In this document: positions 7,597-15,895 of the stretch, piece by piece
Layout: every line of letters starts with the position of its first letter
How positions within the stretch are numbered: the stretch's first letter is position 1
Origin: Chrysochromulina parva
Taxonomy: Eukaryota > Haptophyta > Prymnesiales > Chrysochromulinaceae
Assembly: GCA_002887195.1 (NCBI GenBank)
Contig: PJAB01000825.1
Span: 1-20,147, forward strand
DNA length: 20,147 nt
Reading direction: 5' to 3'
Translations under genes and position numbers: made by a program
Notes under the pieces: model-generated
What the model was told of the DNA's origin: nothing
The model's database searches: none
What the model saw: the letters and a program-made list of their open reading frames with translations, nothing else

Positions 7597-9678
7597 ATGA
7601 ATAGGAAGGAGCGTCGACTGGCCCTGAGGGCCACTGCCACTGCCACTGAGGGCTCCGCGCTGCCGCCGCTTGCCACAGCGCGCTCTGTGCCGCCGGCCGC
7701 AGCCGCCGAGGCCGTCAGCGCCAATCGCAAAGGTGGCGGACCATCCGCGCACTCCCGGGTCGTCGAATTCAACAAGCGCATCCACGCTCTCGGCCGTGAG
7801 CGCAAGCTTGGCGCAGCATTCACGTGCTTCGAGGAGCTGCTTGCCGAAGGGCTGAAGCCTACCGCGGTGACATTCAACGTGCTGATTGGTGTCGCGGCCA
7901 AGTGCGGTGACAACGGCCGCGCTGCCACGCTTCTTGCCGACATGCGCAGCCGCAGCTTGGTGCCCACTGCCACGACGTACGCTGCAGTGGTCAACGGGCT
8001 GTGCCTCACCGGAGAGCTGCAGGCCGCCGAGGCGACGCTTGTGAGCGCCGTCGAGCAGCTGCACACAGTGCCGGACTTGCGCAGCTGCAAAGCGTATCTG
8101 CGCGCGTGCCTGGTGTGGGGCGACGTTGAGCGGGTGGAGCCGTTCGTCGATCGGATGCTATCCGAGTGGAGCGTGCCCCTCGACTCGGCGAGCGCCGACT
8201 ACGCGGGCCGGTGCCTGTGCATGGGCCTACGCGTCGAGGCGGCGGAGGCGCTGCTGGCGCGCCAGCCACAGCTCACGCCATCGGTCGCGCTGCACCTCGC
8301 CTTCGCCACGGCACATGCCGCACGGCTCGAGTGGTCCCGCGCTGCCGCACGGCTGCGCAGTGCGTCGGCGCGTCTCGAGGAGGGCGCCGAGACGGCACTC
8401 TATGAAGACCGCGATGAGCAGTCCACCGAGGGGTGGCAACAGCAAGCCTTCCTGCAGCATCGGGAGGCGGAGTCGAGACGTGAGCTCGAGCGCCTCACAC
8501 AGCTGCTCGCGGCAGGCGGGTACTCGCTCGACGCGCCGCCTGGCCGCGGGCCCGCCGACGCGCCGGCGACAGCGCGTGCTGTGGCGGACGGCGATGAGGA
8601 TGAGGTGCGGCCGACGAAGCGGCGCAAGCGTGGCGCCGCTTCGGACGGTGAGGCGGCTTCGACCGCCGCCGTCAGCAGCAGCGGCGGCGAAGGCGACAAG
8701 CCGAGCACGGCTGAGCTGCGCCGCCACCTGCGGCAGACTGAGGCACTGTACGCACGCGTCGTACTTGTGAGTCAAAGTACTGCGAAGCTAGCTGCCACGC
8801 CGCTCGCCGAGCAGCCACCCGCCTATGGCCAGACACCTAAGGCGCTGCGCCGGTGGCGCCTCGCCGCCTTGCTCACCACACGCCTCGACCGGCTCGGCTT
8901 GAGTACTCTGCAGGCGCTGTGTGCGCGCGCGGACGACGGCGCCGTCGCCAAGAGCGAGCGGCGAGTGCTCAAGCGGGCAAAGCGGGCAGTCAATTCCAAA
9001 TGCCAGGTGCGCTGGGCGACCGATATCTTTGGCGGCGGCGCAGGCGGAGGCGGCGCGGCAAGGCCCATCCATCTCGAAATCGGATCGGGTAGCGGCGAAT
9101 GGGTGGCGGCGCAGGCGCGCACGGCGCCACATGTCAATTGGGTCGCCAGCGAGCTCCGGGGCGACCGCATCCACCAAATCTTCGATCGGCTTCGAACTGA
9201 GTCGCTCCCCAATCTCGCCGTGCTCGGGGGAGATGCAGCACTCGCTTTACGCCACCATGTACGCCCTCGCTCCTTTTCAAGCATTTGGGTCACTTTTCCA
9301 GAGCCGCCGGCCGACCACGACGACGGCACCGGCTATCTGCTCGGGGCGCCATTTTTGCGGGACGCGCTGTTGGCGCTCGTGGCCGACGGGCGGCTGCTCA
9401 TCATCTCGGACAACCTCGAGTTGCTCGACCGCGTCGCGCACACCCTCCTCGATATGCGCCAACACAGCGCCGCGGGCGCGAGCGCCTTCCGTGCCGCCTC
9501 GGGCACCGCGAGCGGCGCGCAGGCGATCAAGGCTAGGATCGGCCCGGCGGGCTGCCAGCTGGTCAACGAAGGGTGGCCCGCCGGGTTTGGCGACGGAGGC
9601 GCCTCATACTTTGATCGGCTCTGGGCGAGCCGTGCCAAGCAGCGCCGCTTCTATATTGAGGTGCGGCGGCCGAGCTAG
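7597..9678 (+). CDS. PPR protein fused to a TrmB-type tRNA (guanine-N7) methyltransferase-like domain
   Basis: This 693-residue protein joins two RNA-related modules. Residues about 55-196 hold four PPR-like units of 35-36 residues; the clearest is TFNVLIGVAAKCGDNGRAATLLADM. A charged linker follows, with an NLS-like KRRKR at about 341-345. Residues about 490-693 are a class I SAM-methyltransferase fold of TrmB type: HLEIGSGSGEWV (motif I, 492-503), ASELR with Glu519 after strand 2, GGDA with Asp546, IWVTFPEPP (563-571) at motif IV, and the end SYFDRLWASRAKQRRFYIEV. Bacterial TrmB usually has PDPWPK followed by a basic stretch here; this protein has PEPP followed by ADHDDG. A PPR-tRNA guanine methyltransferase (PPR-TGM) subfamily is known in protists. 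It may act on organelle or nuclear tRNA. The in-frame ATG at 7519 is an alternative start; 7597 gives the basic N-terminus MNRKERR. Confidence 0.85.
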   Translation: MNRKERRLALRATATATEGSALPPLATARSVPPAAAAEAVSANRKGGGPSAHSRVVEFNKRIHALGRERKLGAAFTCFEELLAEGLKPTAVTFNVLIGVAAKCGDNGRAATLLADMRSRSLVPTATTYAAVVNGLCLTGELQAAEATLVSAVEQLHTVPDLRSCKAYLRACLVWGDVERVEPFVDRMLSEWSVPLDSASADYAGRCLCMGLRVEAAEALLARQPQLTPSVALHLAFATAHAARLEWSRAAARLRSASARLEEGAETALYEDRDEQSTEGWQQQAFLQHREAESRRELERLTQLLAAGGYSLDAPPGRGPADAPATARAVADGDEDEVRPTKRRKRGAASDGEAASTAAVSSSGGEGDKPSTAELRRHLRQTEALYARVVLVSQSTAKLAATPLAEQPPAYGQTPKALRRWRLAALLTTRLDRLGLSTLQALCARADDGAVAKSERRVLKRAKRAVNSKCQVRWATDIFGGGAGGGGAARPIHLEIGSGSGEWVAAQARTAPHVNWVASELRGDRIHQIFDRLRTESLPNLAVLGGDAALALRHHVRPRSFSSIWVTFPEPPADHDDGTGYLLGAPFLRDALLALVADGRLLIISDNLELLDRVAHTLLDMRQHSAAGASAFRAASGTASGAQAIKARIGPAGCQLVNEGWPAGFGDGGASYFDRLWASRAKQRRFYIEVRRPS

Positions 9679-9785
9679 GCGTCGACGACGGTATACTAAG
9701 TTCTCGGCGCCGTGAAATAAACACACCTCTTATGAGCGGAACTATATGACGTGACCGTGGAGCCCCGTCTACGGTCTACGCACTA

Positions 9786-9810
9786 CGGTGTGTATCCTTG
9801 ATACACATCG
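9786..9810. other. Stem-loop in the convergent intergenic region
   Basis: The arms tgtgtatc and gatacaca pair perfectly around a 3-base loop, and one G-U plus two G-C pairs extend the stem to 11 pairs. It could be a 3'-end processing or stability element for either gene, or be there by chance. Confidence 0.45.
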
Positions 9811-9899
9811 CTTGCGCATGCGGCTTGGACGCGAACGACCCCGCGCCTCGCCGGACGCCGCGTCGCAGGGCCGGGCGAGCGCATGCAACTCGACCCCTC

Positions 9900-9917
9900 A
9901 TTGGCTGTGTGTATATA
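9900..9917 (+). promoter_or_regulatory. Promoter-like ATTGG/TATATA pair between convergent genes
   Basis: An inverted CCAAT box (ATTGG, 9900-9904) is followed by TATATA at 9912-9917. It resembles a core promoter pointing right, towards the 3' end of the minus-strand gene, where no plus-strand gene is recognised. If active it would produce an antisense or noncoding transcript. The TATA element could instead be read on the minus strand. Confidence 0.25.
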
Positions 9918-10013
9918 GGCACGGCGAGTCTCGAATCGAAAGGCTAAAGTGCCCCATGATGCTCCTCTTCCGTGGCTTCTGCACATCGCGGTCCGGACTG
10001 TGAGGCTGCCACG

Positions 10014-11807
10014 TCAGTCATACAGTGAGAGCCCCCTCGGCTTCGTCGCGGGTAGAGAACTGGGCAAGTTGTCCACCACATCCAGTACGACCGCGCCGGA
10101 CGGAGGCGCCGCTACCACCACAGGAGGCGGCGGCCGCGGCGGCAGCGGCGCTGGCGGCGGCGGCGGGGGAGGAGCTGGCGGCGGCGGGGCTGGCGGCGGC
10201 GGGGCTGGCGGCGGCGGGGCTGGCGGCGCCGCGGGTGCCGCGGGCGTCGCTACGGCGGGCATCACACGCAGCGACGACCTCAGAGGTGTAGAAGCAGCGC
10301 TCGCCGGGGCCATCGCATACTGCGGCAACGAGATCGACTCTCCGAACACCGAGCGCTGCAGCATCGCGAGGGACTGAGCTCCTACGGCGGTCACCGGCTG
10401 CAGCATCGCGAGGGACTGAGAGCCAACGGCGGTCACCGCACCCACCGCGCGATCGGAGAGGTCGACCACGAGCTGCCCCAGTCCCGACTGCTCGATGAGC
10501 GGCGTGGCCAGCAGGCGCATCTGCATGGATACGTAGCCTGCCTGATAGAGCACCGCTGGCATCCGCTCTTTCATACGGGCGAGGCAGCGTAGCATGAGCG
10601 CGATGGTGATGTTCACGAGCGCGATCGCGGCAAAGAGCGCCGCCATGGGCAGCTGCAGCGTGCTCTGGGCCGCCATCCGCCAGCGCTGCCGGACGCCCTC
10701 TGTGACAATCTCCCTGACCATTTCGAGTCGAGTCTGTCCACCGTCCATCGGCAGAGCCGAGAGCCGCCGGAAGGTGCTCGGGATTTGGGAGGCGGCGCTC
10801 GCGGCGTCCTCGGTGAAGGAGGCAAGGCGCCCGTGCGTCGACTCCACACACGACGAGGAGAGCTCCATGAGCCCGTCGCTCATCTCATCCAGTGAGAGGC
10901 TGCCGAGCAGCGACACCGCCTCGAGCACGCTCGCCGTCGCGCGCATGAGCACGCCGGCGCCGCGGCCGGCCGTGTAGCTGCTGCCGTCGTCGCTGTTGCT
11001 GCTGCCGCCGGAGGCGGCGGTGGCGGCTGGGTCGGCGGCAATCGCCGAGGGGGCCACGGAGGAGCTGCCCGAGGCAACGGAGGACGAGCGAAGGTTGACG
11101 AGGGGAGGACTCAGAGGGATGTCCACCACCACCTGCTGACTCGCACCGTCGCCGCGGCCGTCGCCGGCCTTCGCCAGAGCGGCGGACAGACGCGGCATTT
11201 GAGGCGGCGCGGCGGTGCCCGTAGCGGAGGGCTTAGGCAAGGGCTCTGGCGGCCGCGGGGCGACATGGATCGCCGAGGATGCGGCCGCGCTCGTCGCCTG
11301 CCGCAGCTGGTCGGAGGCTACGCGTGCGAGCGAGACGGCGGCCGCCGCATCCGCGAGCCAGTCCGGCTCGTCGTCCGCCTCTATCTCCCCGGCAGAGGCA
11401 CTCATCAGCTTGGTGAGACTCGCCTCCACTTCCTCGAGCGCCGCGCGGGCCTCCGCCGCCTCGGCCAACGCACTCTCATGCGACCGGCCACCTGCAGCTA
11501 CTGTGGATGCCACCTCGTCACGCGTCGCGTTCAAATGCGCGAGCGCAGCCGAGTGCGCGCTGCTTAGCGAAGAACTCATCTGACGTGCTTCTTCGCCTGT
11601 GCCCCGACTCAGCCAGCTTGGTACCCCATCAGACCGCGGAGAGTCGTTTCCAGAAGCCATCCTCGAAATTCCGGGTGGTGGGTCCCTGAGGAAGAGATCC
11701 AGGGATGAGTCGCGAGAGAAGGGCGCCGCATCGTCAGCAGAAGAGCGCGACGGCGTGACAGGCGACTCCATCGACGCGTCCGCGAGGCGTGCGGCTTCCC
11801 GCCACAT
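10014..11807 (-). CDS. Unrecognised 597-residue protein with one membrane segment and a proline-rich C-terminal region
   Basis: The frame begins with a genuine ATG (MWREAARLADASMESP). Residues 1-80 are Ser/Asp/Arg-rich. Residues about 85-135 are Ala/Glu-rich and could form a coiled coil. A low-complexity Pro/Ser/Ala stretch runs to about 280. The most ordered part is 283-455, which holds one strongly hydrophobic segment at about 386-407 (LPMAALFAAIALVNITIALML) followed by a basic flank. A 14-residue unit, VTAVG[S/A]QSLAMLQ, is duplicated at about 458-484. A PPPPA-type proline tract lies at 522-563, and the protein ends PRGLSLYD. No known domain is recognised. It may be a single-pass membrane protein with a proline-rich tail; function is unknown. 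Confidence 0.65.
   Translation of the reverse strand: MWREAARLADASMESPVTPSRSSADDAAPFSRDSSLDLFLRDPPPGISRMASGNDSPRSDGVPSWLSRGTGEEARQMSSSLSSAHSAALAHLNATRDEVASTVAAGGRSHESALAEAAEARAALEEVEASLTKLMSASAGEIEADDEPDWLADAAAAVSLARVASDQLRQATSAAASSAIHVAPRPPEPLPKPSATGTAAPPQMPRLSAALAKAGDGRGDGASQQVVVDIPLSPPLVNLRSSSVASGSSSVAPSAIAADPAATAASGGSSNSDDGSSYTAGRGAGVLMRATASVLEAVSLLGSLSLDEMSDGLMELSSSCVESTHGRLASFTEDAASAASQIPSTFRRLSALPMDGGQTRLEMVREIVTEGVRQRWRMAAQSTLQLPMAALFAAIALVNITIALMLRCLARMKERMPAVLYQAGYVSMQMRLLATPLIEQSGLGQLVVDLSDRAVGAVTAVGSQSLAMLQPVTAVGAQSLAMLQRSVFGESISLPQYAMAPASAASTPLRSSLRVMPAVATPAAPAAPPAPPPPAPPPPAPPPPAPPPPPPPAPLPPRPPPPVVVAAPPSGAVVLDVVDNLPSSLPATKPRGLSLYD
10174..10227. repeat. 15-bp tandem repeat encoding the proline tract
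   Basis: The unit gctggcggcggcggg is repeated about 3.6 times in register (10174, 10189, 10204, 10219). On the minus strand it encodes the alternating PPPPA tract of the overlapping gene. The unit is a multiple of three, so copy-number change keeps the frame. Confidence 0.85.
10356..10439. repeat. 42-bp tandem duplication in the 597-residue protein gene
   Basis: Two adjacent 42-base copies begin with ctgcagcatcgcgagggact at 10356 and 10398. They encode the 14-residue repeat that ends SLAMLQ. The near identity of the copies suggests a fairly recent in-frame duplication. Confidence 0.85.
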
Positions 11808-12263
11808 AGCAAAAAGCGCCTTCCCGATCGATCATAAGTTCACACTTCGTTAGAAGTTCACACTCGCAACACTCGCCGCTGCTCGCGAGGACGCACACCA
11901 CGCTCACAGACACGGATCAGAGTCGCCATACCGTGGCGGAACATAAAGTCGGCGATCTTCACAGTCAGTCTTTTACACCGGTCCTTCACAGATAAAAACG
12001 ATACTACCGCATTAGGTACACAGTACCCACATGCGTAAAGTACTGGTGCAACTGTACAAACACACGCAATCAAATATGCGCATGCCCGATGACAAACAGA
12101 CAAACACCCACCCACAAAAGTCTCAGGAGACTCAGAGTGCACGTGCGGCCACACACACTTGTGCCTTGCTCCATAGGGCTGAGGGCACGCCCACCTTACC
12201 ATCGACCCACGAGCATGTCCATGACCATAACCATAGAGAAATTATGGCTCGCTTTTTACTGCA
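11808..12263. other. Intergenic region between two minus-strand genes
   Basis: About 456 bases contain the promoter and leader of the 597-residue protein gene and the 3' flank of the 302-residue protein gene. The sequence is AC-rich on the plus strand around 12040-12170, with runs such as cacacacttg. No convincing coding frame, TATA box or RNA gene is seen. Confidence 0.4.
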
Positions 12264-13172
12264 TCACACGATCGATCGCCGCCGCTCGGCGAGGAACGCC
12301 TCGATGGCGACGCGTCGGCGCGTCAGGAGCGGCAACGGGATGCGCGTGCTGGTGCTCCGATCGATGGTAGTTCCGATCGTCAGCGCTGCATCGTTGAGGT
12401 GGTTGGCGCTATCTAGCGCCAAAAAGCGATGTAGCGCGCTGAGCGTCTGCACGGCATGGCTATGGCCGACTTGGCGCCAGTACTGATTGGCGTGCTGTGT
12501 GAGCGCAGCAATCTCTGCCGCGCGGACGGCCGCGGCCTGGCGTTCGGACTCCACCTTGGCTTTTTGGGCAGAAATGGCCGCGGCGGCGGCGCGGCGTGGC
12601 GCAGCGACCCGCGCCTCCCACTCCTCGACCGCACTTAGGTGGTGAGCTTGCTTGGATTGCGGCGGAGGCGGGGCGGCAACGCCGATTGAGGCGTCCTTTG
12701 TGGCAGCAAGCTCGCCACTGACGATGGGCTGATTAGGCTCCCGCTTTGACAAAGGCTCGCGGCACTGTGGAGTTGCCACTGGAGATTCTGCACCTGCATC
12801 TAGGGAAACTTGTTCTCGTATCCATGCTGAAGGCGGTGCCTGCGCACCATGGAACTTCGCGCGCGAGGTCAGTCGTGTGGCCAACCGACTGTCTCGATGC
12901 GGGCGACGGCATGACGTGGGCGCTGGTGCTGGCGCTGTCGGCTGCTTTGGCGTGAGCTCCGCCGCTCGCTGAAGCAAGGGAGGCTCTTCCCAGCTTGGGA
13001 GTGCATTCTGGACATCGAACTCACGAGATCGACGAGCGGGACCGCGTGTCGGAGAGGGCAGCCGCGAGGCACATAGCGAAGCCGGAGCTGAGAGAAGACC
13101 GCGGCGCAATGGTGAGGACGCTCGCGAGGGTGCTCGCGAGGGTACTTGTGATACGGGAGCTGATGTGAACAT
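12264..13172 (-). CDS. Unrecognised basic protein with a C-terminal coiled-coil-like helix
   Basis: The longer minus-strand frame starts at GTG with an in-frame stop just upstream (13338-13340), so the first usable ATG is at 13172, giving 302 residues. Residues 1-110 are Ser/Pro/Arg-rich and probably disordered. Residues about 180-254 are Ala/Glu/Arg-rich (VEEWEARVAAPRRAAAAAIS, then QKAKVESERQAAAV) and look like a long helix or coiled coil, followed by HANQYWRQVGHSHAVQTLSA. The end is strongly basic (LTRRRVAIEAFLAERRRS). No family is recognised. The ATG context is weak (T at -3), so a spliced upstream exon is possible. A scaffold or cytoskeletal role would be a guess. Confidence 0.5.
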   Translation of the reverse strand: MFTSAPVSQVPSRAPSRASSPLRRGLLSAPASLCASRLPSPTRGPARRSREFDVQNALPSWEEPPLLQRAAELTPKQPTAPAPAPTSCRRPHRDSRLATRLTSRAKFHGAQAPPSAWIREQVSLDAGAESPVATPQCREPLSKREPNQPIVSGELAATKDASIGVAAPPPPQSKQAHHLSAVEEWEARVAAPRRAAAAAISAQKAKVESERQAAAVRAAEIAALTQHANQYWRQVGHSHAVQTLSALHRFLALDSANHLNDAALTIGTTIDRSTSTRIPLPLLTRRRVAIEAFLAERRRSIV

Positions 13173-13531
13173 TGAGAACGATGCAGCCTGCCAACTGACG
13201 GCTTGCTGCGGCTGCTCCAGGCGGACGGACGGGCGAGCGGGCTCGGAGGCGGCGCCGCCGTTGGCGCGGGGCCGAATGCGGCAAAAAGACAAAAAGACAA
13301 AAGAGGCGAAGGCGAGCGCGCGCCACAGGCACACCCTCTACAAAAGTACATGCTCGAGTTCTGTTTCGGTAAGTAATGCCCTCTTACATATTGACATGAC
13401 TGACTTTTCTATTGTGAATTCACAATGAACACACGCCTGACACTGTGTACTCCACTGGACGAGTGTGCTTCGAATTGGTGTTGGGTTTGGTGGTCGAGCC
13501 GGAGCCGTATAGCCGCGCCAACACACAATAC
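13173..13531. promoter_or_regulatory. Divergent promoter region with a 16-bp perfect palindrome
   Basis: This 359-base region separates the ATG of the minus-strand basic protein from the ATG of the plus-strand ABM protein. It holds a perfect 16-bp palindrome, attgtgaattcacaat, at 13411-13426. A GTAAGT at 13369 matches a consensus splice donor in plus orientation, so a 5' leader intron of the ABM gene is possible. No clear TATA box is seen for either gene. Confidence 0.45.
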
Positions 13532-14005
13532 ATGTCGGACGACGAGGCCGATGATCAAGGTGCGGCGCTTGCTGACGCGTATGCCGATGAATTCGAAGAG
13601 GAGGACGACAAGTTCAATTCGCTCGCTCCGAAGGGAAAGAAGCTCAAGACGGTCGGCAAGCTGCGGGAGGAGAAAAGCAAGCAGGCTTGGTGTTTGGTGG
13701 TGAAGATGAAATTCAAGGATTATAGCAAGGTGATCAAGCTCAAGGATATCTTCGAGGAGTATGCTGCGTGGATCCAGGTGAACGAGCCGACCACCCTTGC
13801 ATATCAGCTCATGACCTCTGACAAGGACCCACTCGTGGTGACGCTCTTCGAGCGCTACACCGACAAGGACACGGCCTACGCCAAGGTGCACAAGGGCTCG
13901 GAAGCATTTGCAAAATTCCGCCCGGCGCTCGCGGCTTTGGAGCCCGATATGGACGGCCATTCGTACTTTGAGGGCAACGGGTTCATGGCACGCTCTGAGA
14001 TTTGA
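13532..14005 (+). CDS. ABM-domain (dimeric alpha+beta barrel) protein, putative monooxygenase-like
   Basis: The 157-residue protein starts at the first in-frame ATG (MSDDEADDQG); the longer frame begins at GTG. The first 50 residues are acidic, then lysine-rich, and probably flexible. Residues about 53-146 match the antibiotic biosynthesis monooxygenase (ABM) fold: WCLVVKMKFKD, a central helix, WIQVNEPTTLAYQLM, LVVTLFERYTDKDTAYAKVH with Glu107 and His120, SEAFAKF and a final GHSYFEG strand. ABM proteins form ferredoxin-like dimers; some oxidise aromatic compounds or degrade haem, and many have unknown roles. Nothing here identifies the substrate. No signal peptide is seen, so a cytosolic location is likely. 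It diverges from the basic protein gene. Confidence 0.82.
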   Translation: MSDDEADDQGAALADAYADEFEEEDDKFNSLAPKGKKLKTVGKLREEKSKQAWCLVVKMKFKDYSKVIKLKDIFEEYAAWIQVNEPTTLAYQLMTSDKDPLVVTLFERYTDKDTAYAKVHKGSEAFAKFRPALAALEPDMDGHSYFEGNGFMARSEI

Positions 14006-14920
14006 TGCGCACAAGATGCATTGAGCTAATTTAGAATCGTCGGTAGGGTGCGGTTTTAGATCGATGTTTTCTATGCTGGTTTTTTATTTCACAGGAGGTC
14101 GAGAAATCAAACACCCTCCTGCAAAATCCGGGAATCCGAAGTGAAACTGCAAACTCCCTGAATGATCGGTTCGCGTTCGCGGATCCGTTCGCACTTATCC
14201 ACTTAAGATCCGGCACGGGGCGCCACCGCGCACCGGCCCGGCGTCCGCCCGCGCCGCCCCGCTCGCAGCAAGAGCGACCAGCATGCCGCCCAGCCGGAGC
14301 GCAGTCAAAGCCAGGAAAATGCGGGATGCGCGCGCGAGGAGGCCCGTGGGACCACTCCAGCGTGCGGTACTTATGACGAAATGAGATGTGTCAGCTGCGG
14401 ATTTGTGCGGGTGTCATCTAAGTGTCATCTCGTGCAGAGTGATGTCATCATGGCCTTGTTGAGCTTTGTTTTTTTACGTGTGGAATTGTTTTGAATAATT
14501 GGGAGTTTTGTTAGAGTTTTGTATGATTAGCTAGACGACGACCACGACGTTTCGAGCCGCGGCGTTCTTTGTCTTTATTTGATGGATGATGGTTGATGGT
14601 TGATGCTGAGTGTGTGCTGTAGGCGACGTTTTTAACAAAATCAGACGATCTGCTATACCTATTTGAATTTGTATCCGCGTCGGCTTCGCGTCGCGTTATA
14701 CCTCTCACTTTCGTCTTTGGGGAGGCCAGTGTTTGTAATCTCTCACTCCTCCCCTCCCTACCCCTCCCCGGCTCCGCTCGGCTGTTTTTCACGACTCAGA
14801 GAGTTCAGATGCGCGGTGGGTCTCCGATCGTTCTAAGATTCACCCTCGGCGCAGTCCCCCCTCCGTAGGAGGGCGATAGGGCGATACGCTGCTTTTACCG
14901 AAGGCCAAGGTTCAACAGTC
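14006..14920. other. Gene-free convergent region
   Basis: These 915 bases lie between the 3' ends of the ABM and CIA30 genes. No coding frame is convincing; a 93-codon minus-strand frame and a 33-codon plus-strand frame look random. A T-rich patch at about 14464-14525 is the most AT-rich part of the window and may belong to a 3' end. Short direct repeats (tgtcatct near 14410-14430, gatggttgatg near 14586-14605), a pyrimidine tract (about 14740-14770) and a small hairpin at 14859-14873 (ccctcc, loop gta, ggaggg) are the only structures seen. Confidence 0.5.
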
Positions 14921-15793
14921 TCACCCATCCCGCACATCGTCGTATCCACGATCCACGTTCAGTCGAAGCGCTTCGCGCACGAAAGGGTCGTGCACTTGTT
15001 CATCCTCGTCGAATCGAAAGGCTGATATGGACTCGAGCTCGCAGCTGAATGCTCCGCCCTCACCGTCGGCGAGCAGCAAACCCACGTGCGTGAGCCTGTT
15101 CAGATTCATCGGCGGCGGCCTTGAGCTCTGCACGCACCCACGCCACGTGAGGGCGAAGGCACCCCACGGGATGCGCACCTCAAGCAGCTCGGGCTGGTGC
15201 GGCTCAGGCGCGCGGGCGCCGCGCAGAAACGGCCGAATGGACGTCTGATACAGATCGTCGGTCCGGTCGTCGCCGAGGATGCTGTCGGCACGCACGTTGA
15301 GGACATATCCGCGCGCATCTGGACGCAACCGTAAGCTCAGCCCGTGGAAATCGTAGAGTGAGGGCCAGCCGTCCACCTCGCTCACAGCTGTGCGCATGGC
15401 GCAAAAGCCGGTTTTCGAAGCGAGCTTCCCTTGGTCGCTTCGTTGCTGCCTTTGCCGCTGCACATCAGCCTCGAGCTCAATGCTCCCCGAAAAGACCGCC
15501 GTCGAGGCGCTCGCTGGGACCAAGCTGCACTTGGAGAAGCCGCCGATGGATGTGTCTGACTGCAGCTGCCACCGACCAAGATCCTTTTCCGCAAAGTGTA
15601 TGAGTGGCACGCGCGTCGGTAGCGCGCTCAGCTGCGTGCGTTCCGCTTGCACCACCTCTGCGATAACCTTGGCGGCGGCGGCTCTGAGAGCCGAGAGCAT
15701 TTTTCGTTGGAAAAAAGGAGGGGACTTCCGCGGAGTGTGAAACGCATCCGTATGTACGCCGGTCCGGTGTCTTGGGTGTCGAATTCTAAACAT
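14921..15793 (-). CDS. CIA30: CIA30 / NDUFAF1-type complex I assembly factor
   Basis: The 290-residue protein carries the CIA30 fold from about residue 62 to 265: LIHFAEKDLGRWQLQSDTSI with the family's GGFSKCSL (the usual GG-x-S site), AVFSGSIELE, the GFCAMRT strand, YDFHGLSLRLRPDARGYVL, VRIPWGAFALTWRG, then LTHVGLLLADGEGGAFSCEL. In mitochondria this family helps assemble the membrane arm of respiratory complex I. The first 31 residues are rich in Arg and His with almost no acidic residue, as in a mitochondrial presequence. A second ATG (Met32, base 15700) has a better context, with A at -3, and also gives a possible presequence (MLSALRAAAAKVI). The role is taken from the family. Confidence 0.87.
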   Translation of the reverse strand: MFRIRHPRHRTGVHTDAFHTPRKSPPFFQRKMLSALRAAAAKVIAEVVQAERTQLSALPTRVPLIHFAEKDLGRWQLQSDTSIGGFSKCSLVPASASTAVFSGSIELEADVQRQRQQRSDQGKLASKTGFCAMRTAVSEVDGWPSLYDFHGLSLRLRPDARGYVLNVRADSILGDDRTDDLYQTSIRPFLRGARAPEPHQPELLEVRIPWGAFALTWRGCVQSSRPPPMNLNRLTHVGLLLADGEGGAFSCELESISAFRFDEDEQVHDPFVREALRLNVDRGYDDVRDG

Positions 15794-15895
15794 TGGCTGT
15801 GAAAATGATTCCGAGAAAAAGTCATCTGAATGTTGTTGTATAAAAACTTGGCTTGACTAGCAGAGAACGCCGTCGGCGCCGGCCTCGACACTGTA

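Larger units (their letters stand above)
9679..10013. other. Convergent intergenic region
   Basis: This region lies between the ends of the PPR-TrmB gene (+) and the 597-residue protein gene (-). It contains an AAATAAA near 9715, which could serve as a polyadenylation signal for the plus-strand gene, a hairpin at 9786-9810, and a CCAAT/TATA-like pair at 9900-9917. No coding frame is convincing. Confidence 0.4.

Noticed and set aside
8767..8772. GTGAGT within the PPR-TrmB gene as a possible intron donor
   Set aside because: The frame stays open and coding-like across it, and no matching acceptor with a pyrimidine tract follows.
9949..10377. Glycine-rich 142-residue plus-strand frame
   Set aside because: It starts at GTG and its glycine run is the reverse of the proline tract in the minus-strand gene.
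14283..14384. 33-residue basic plus-strand frame in the gene-free region
   Set aside because: It is too short, lacks any motif, and is expected by chance in GC-rich DNA.
14511..14792. 93-residue minus-strand frame
   Set aside because: It crosses a pyrimidine tract and simple repeats and has random-looking composition.
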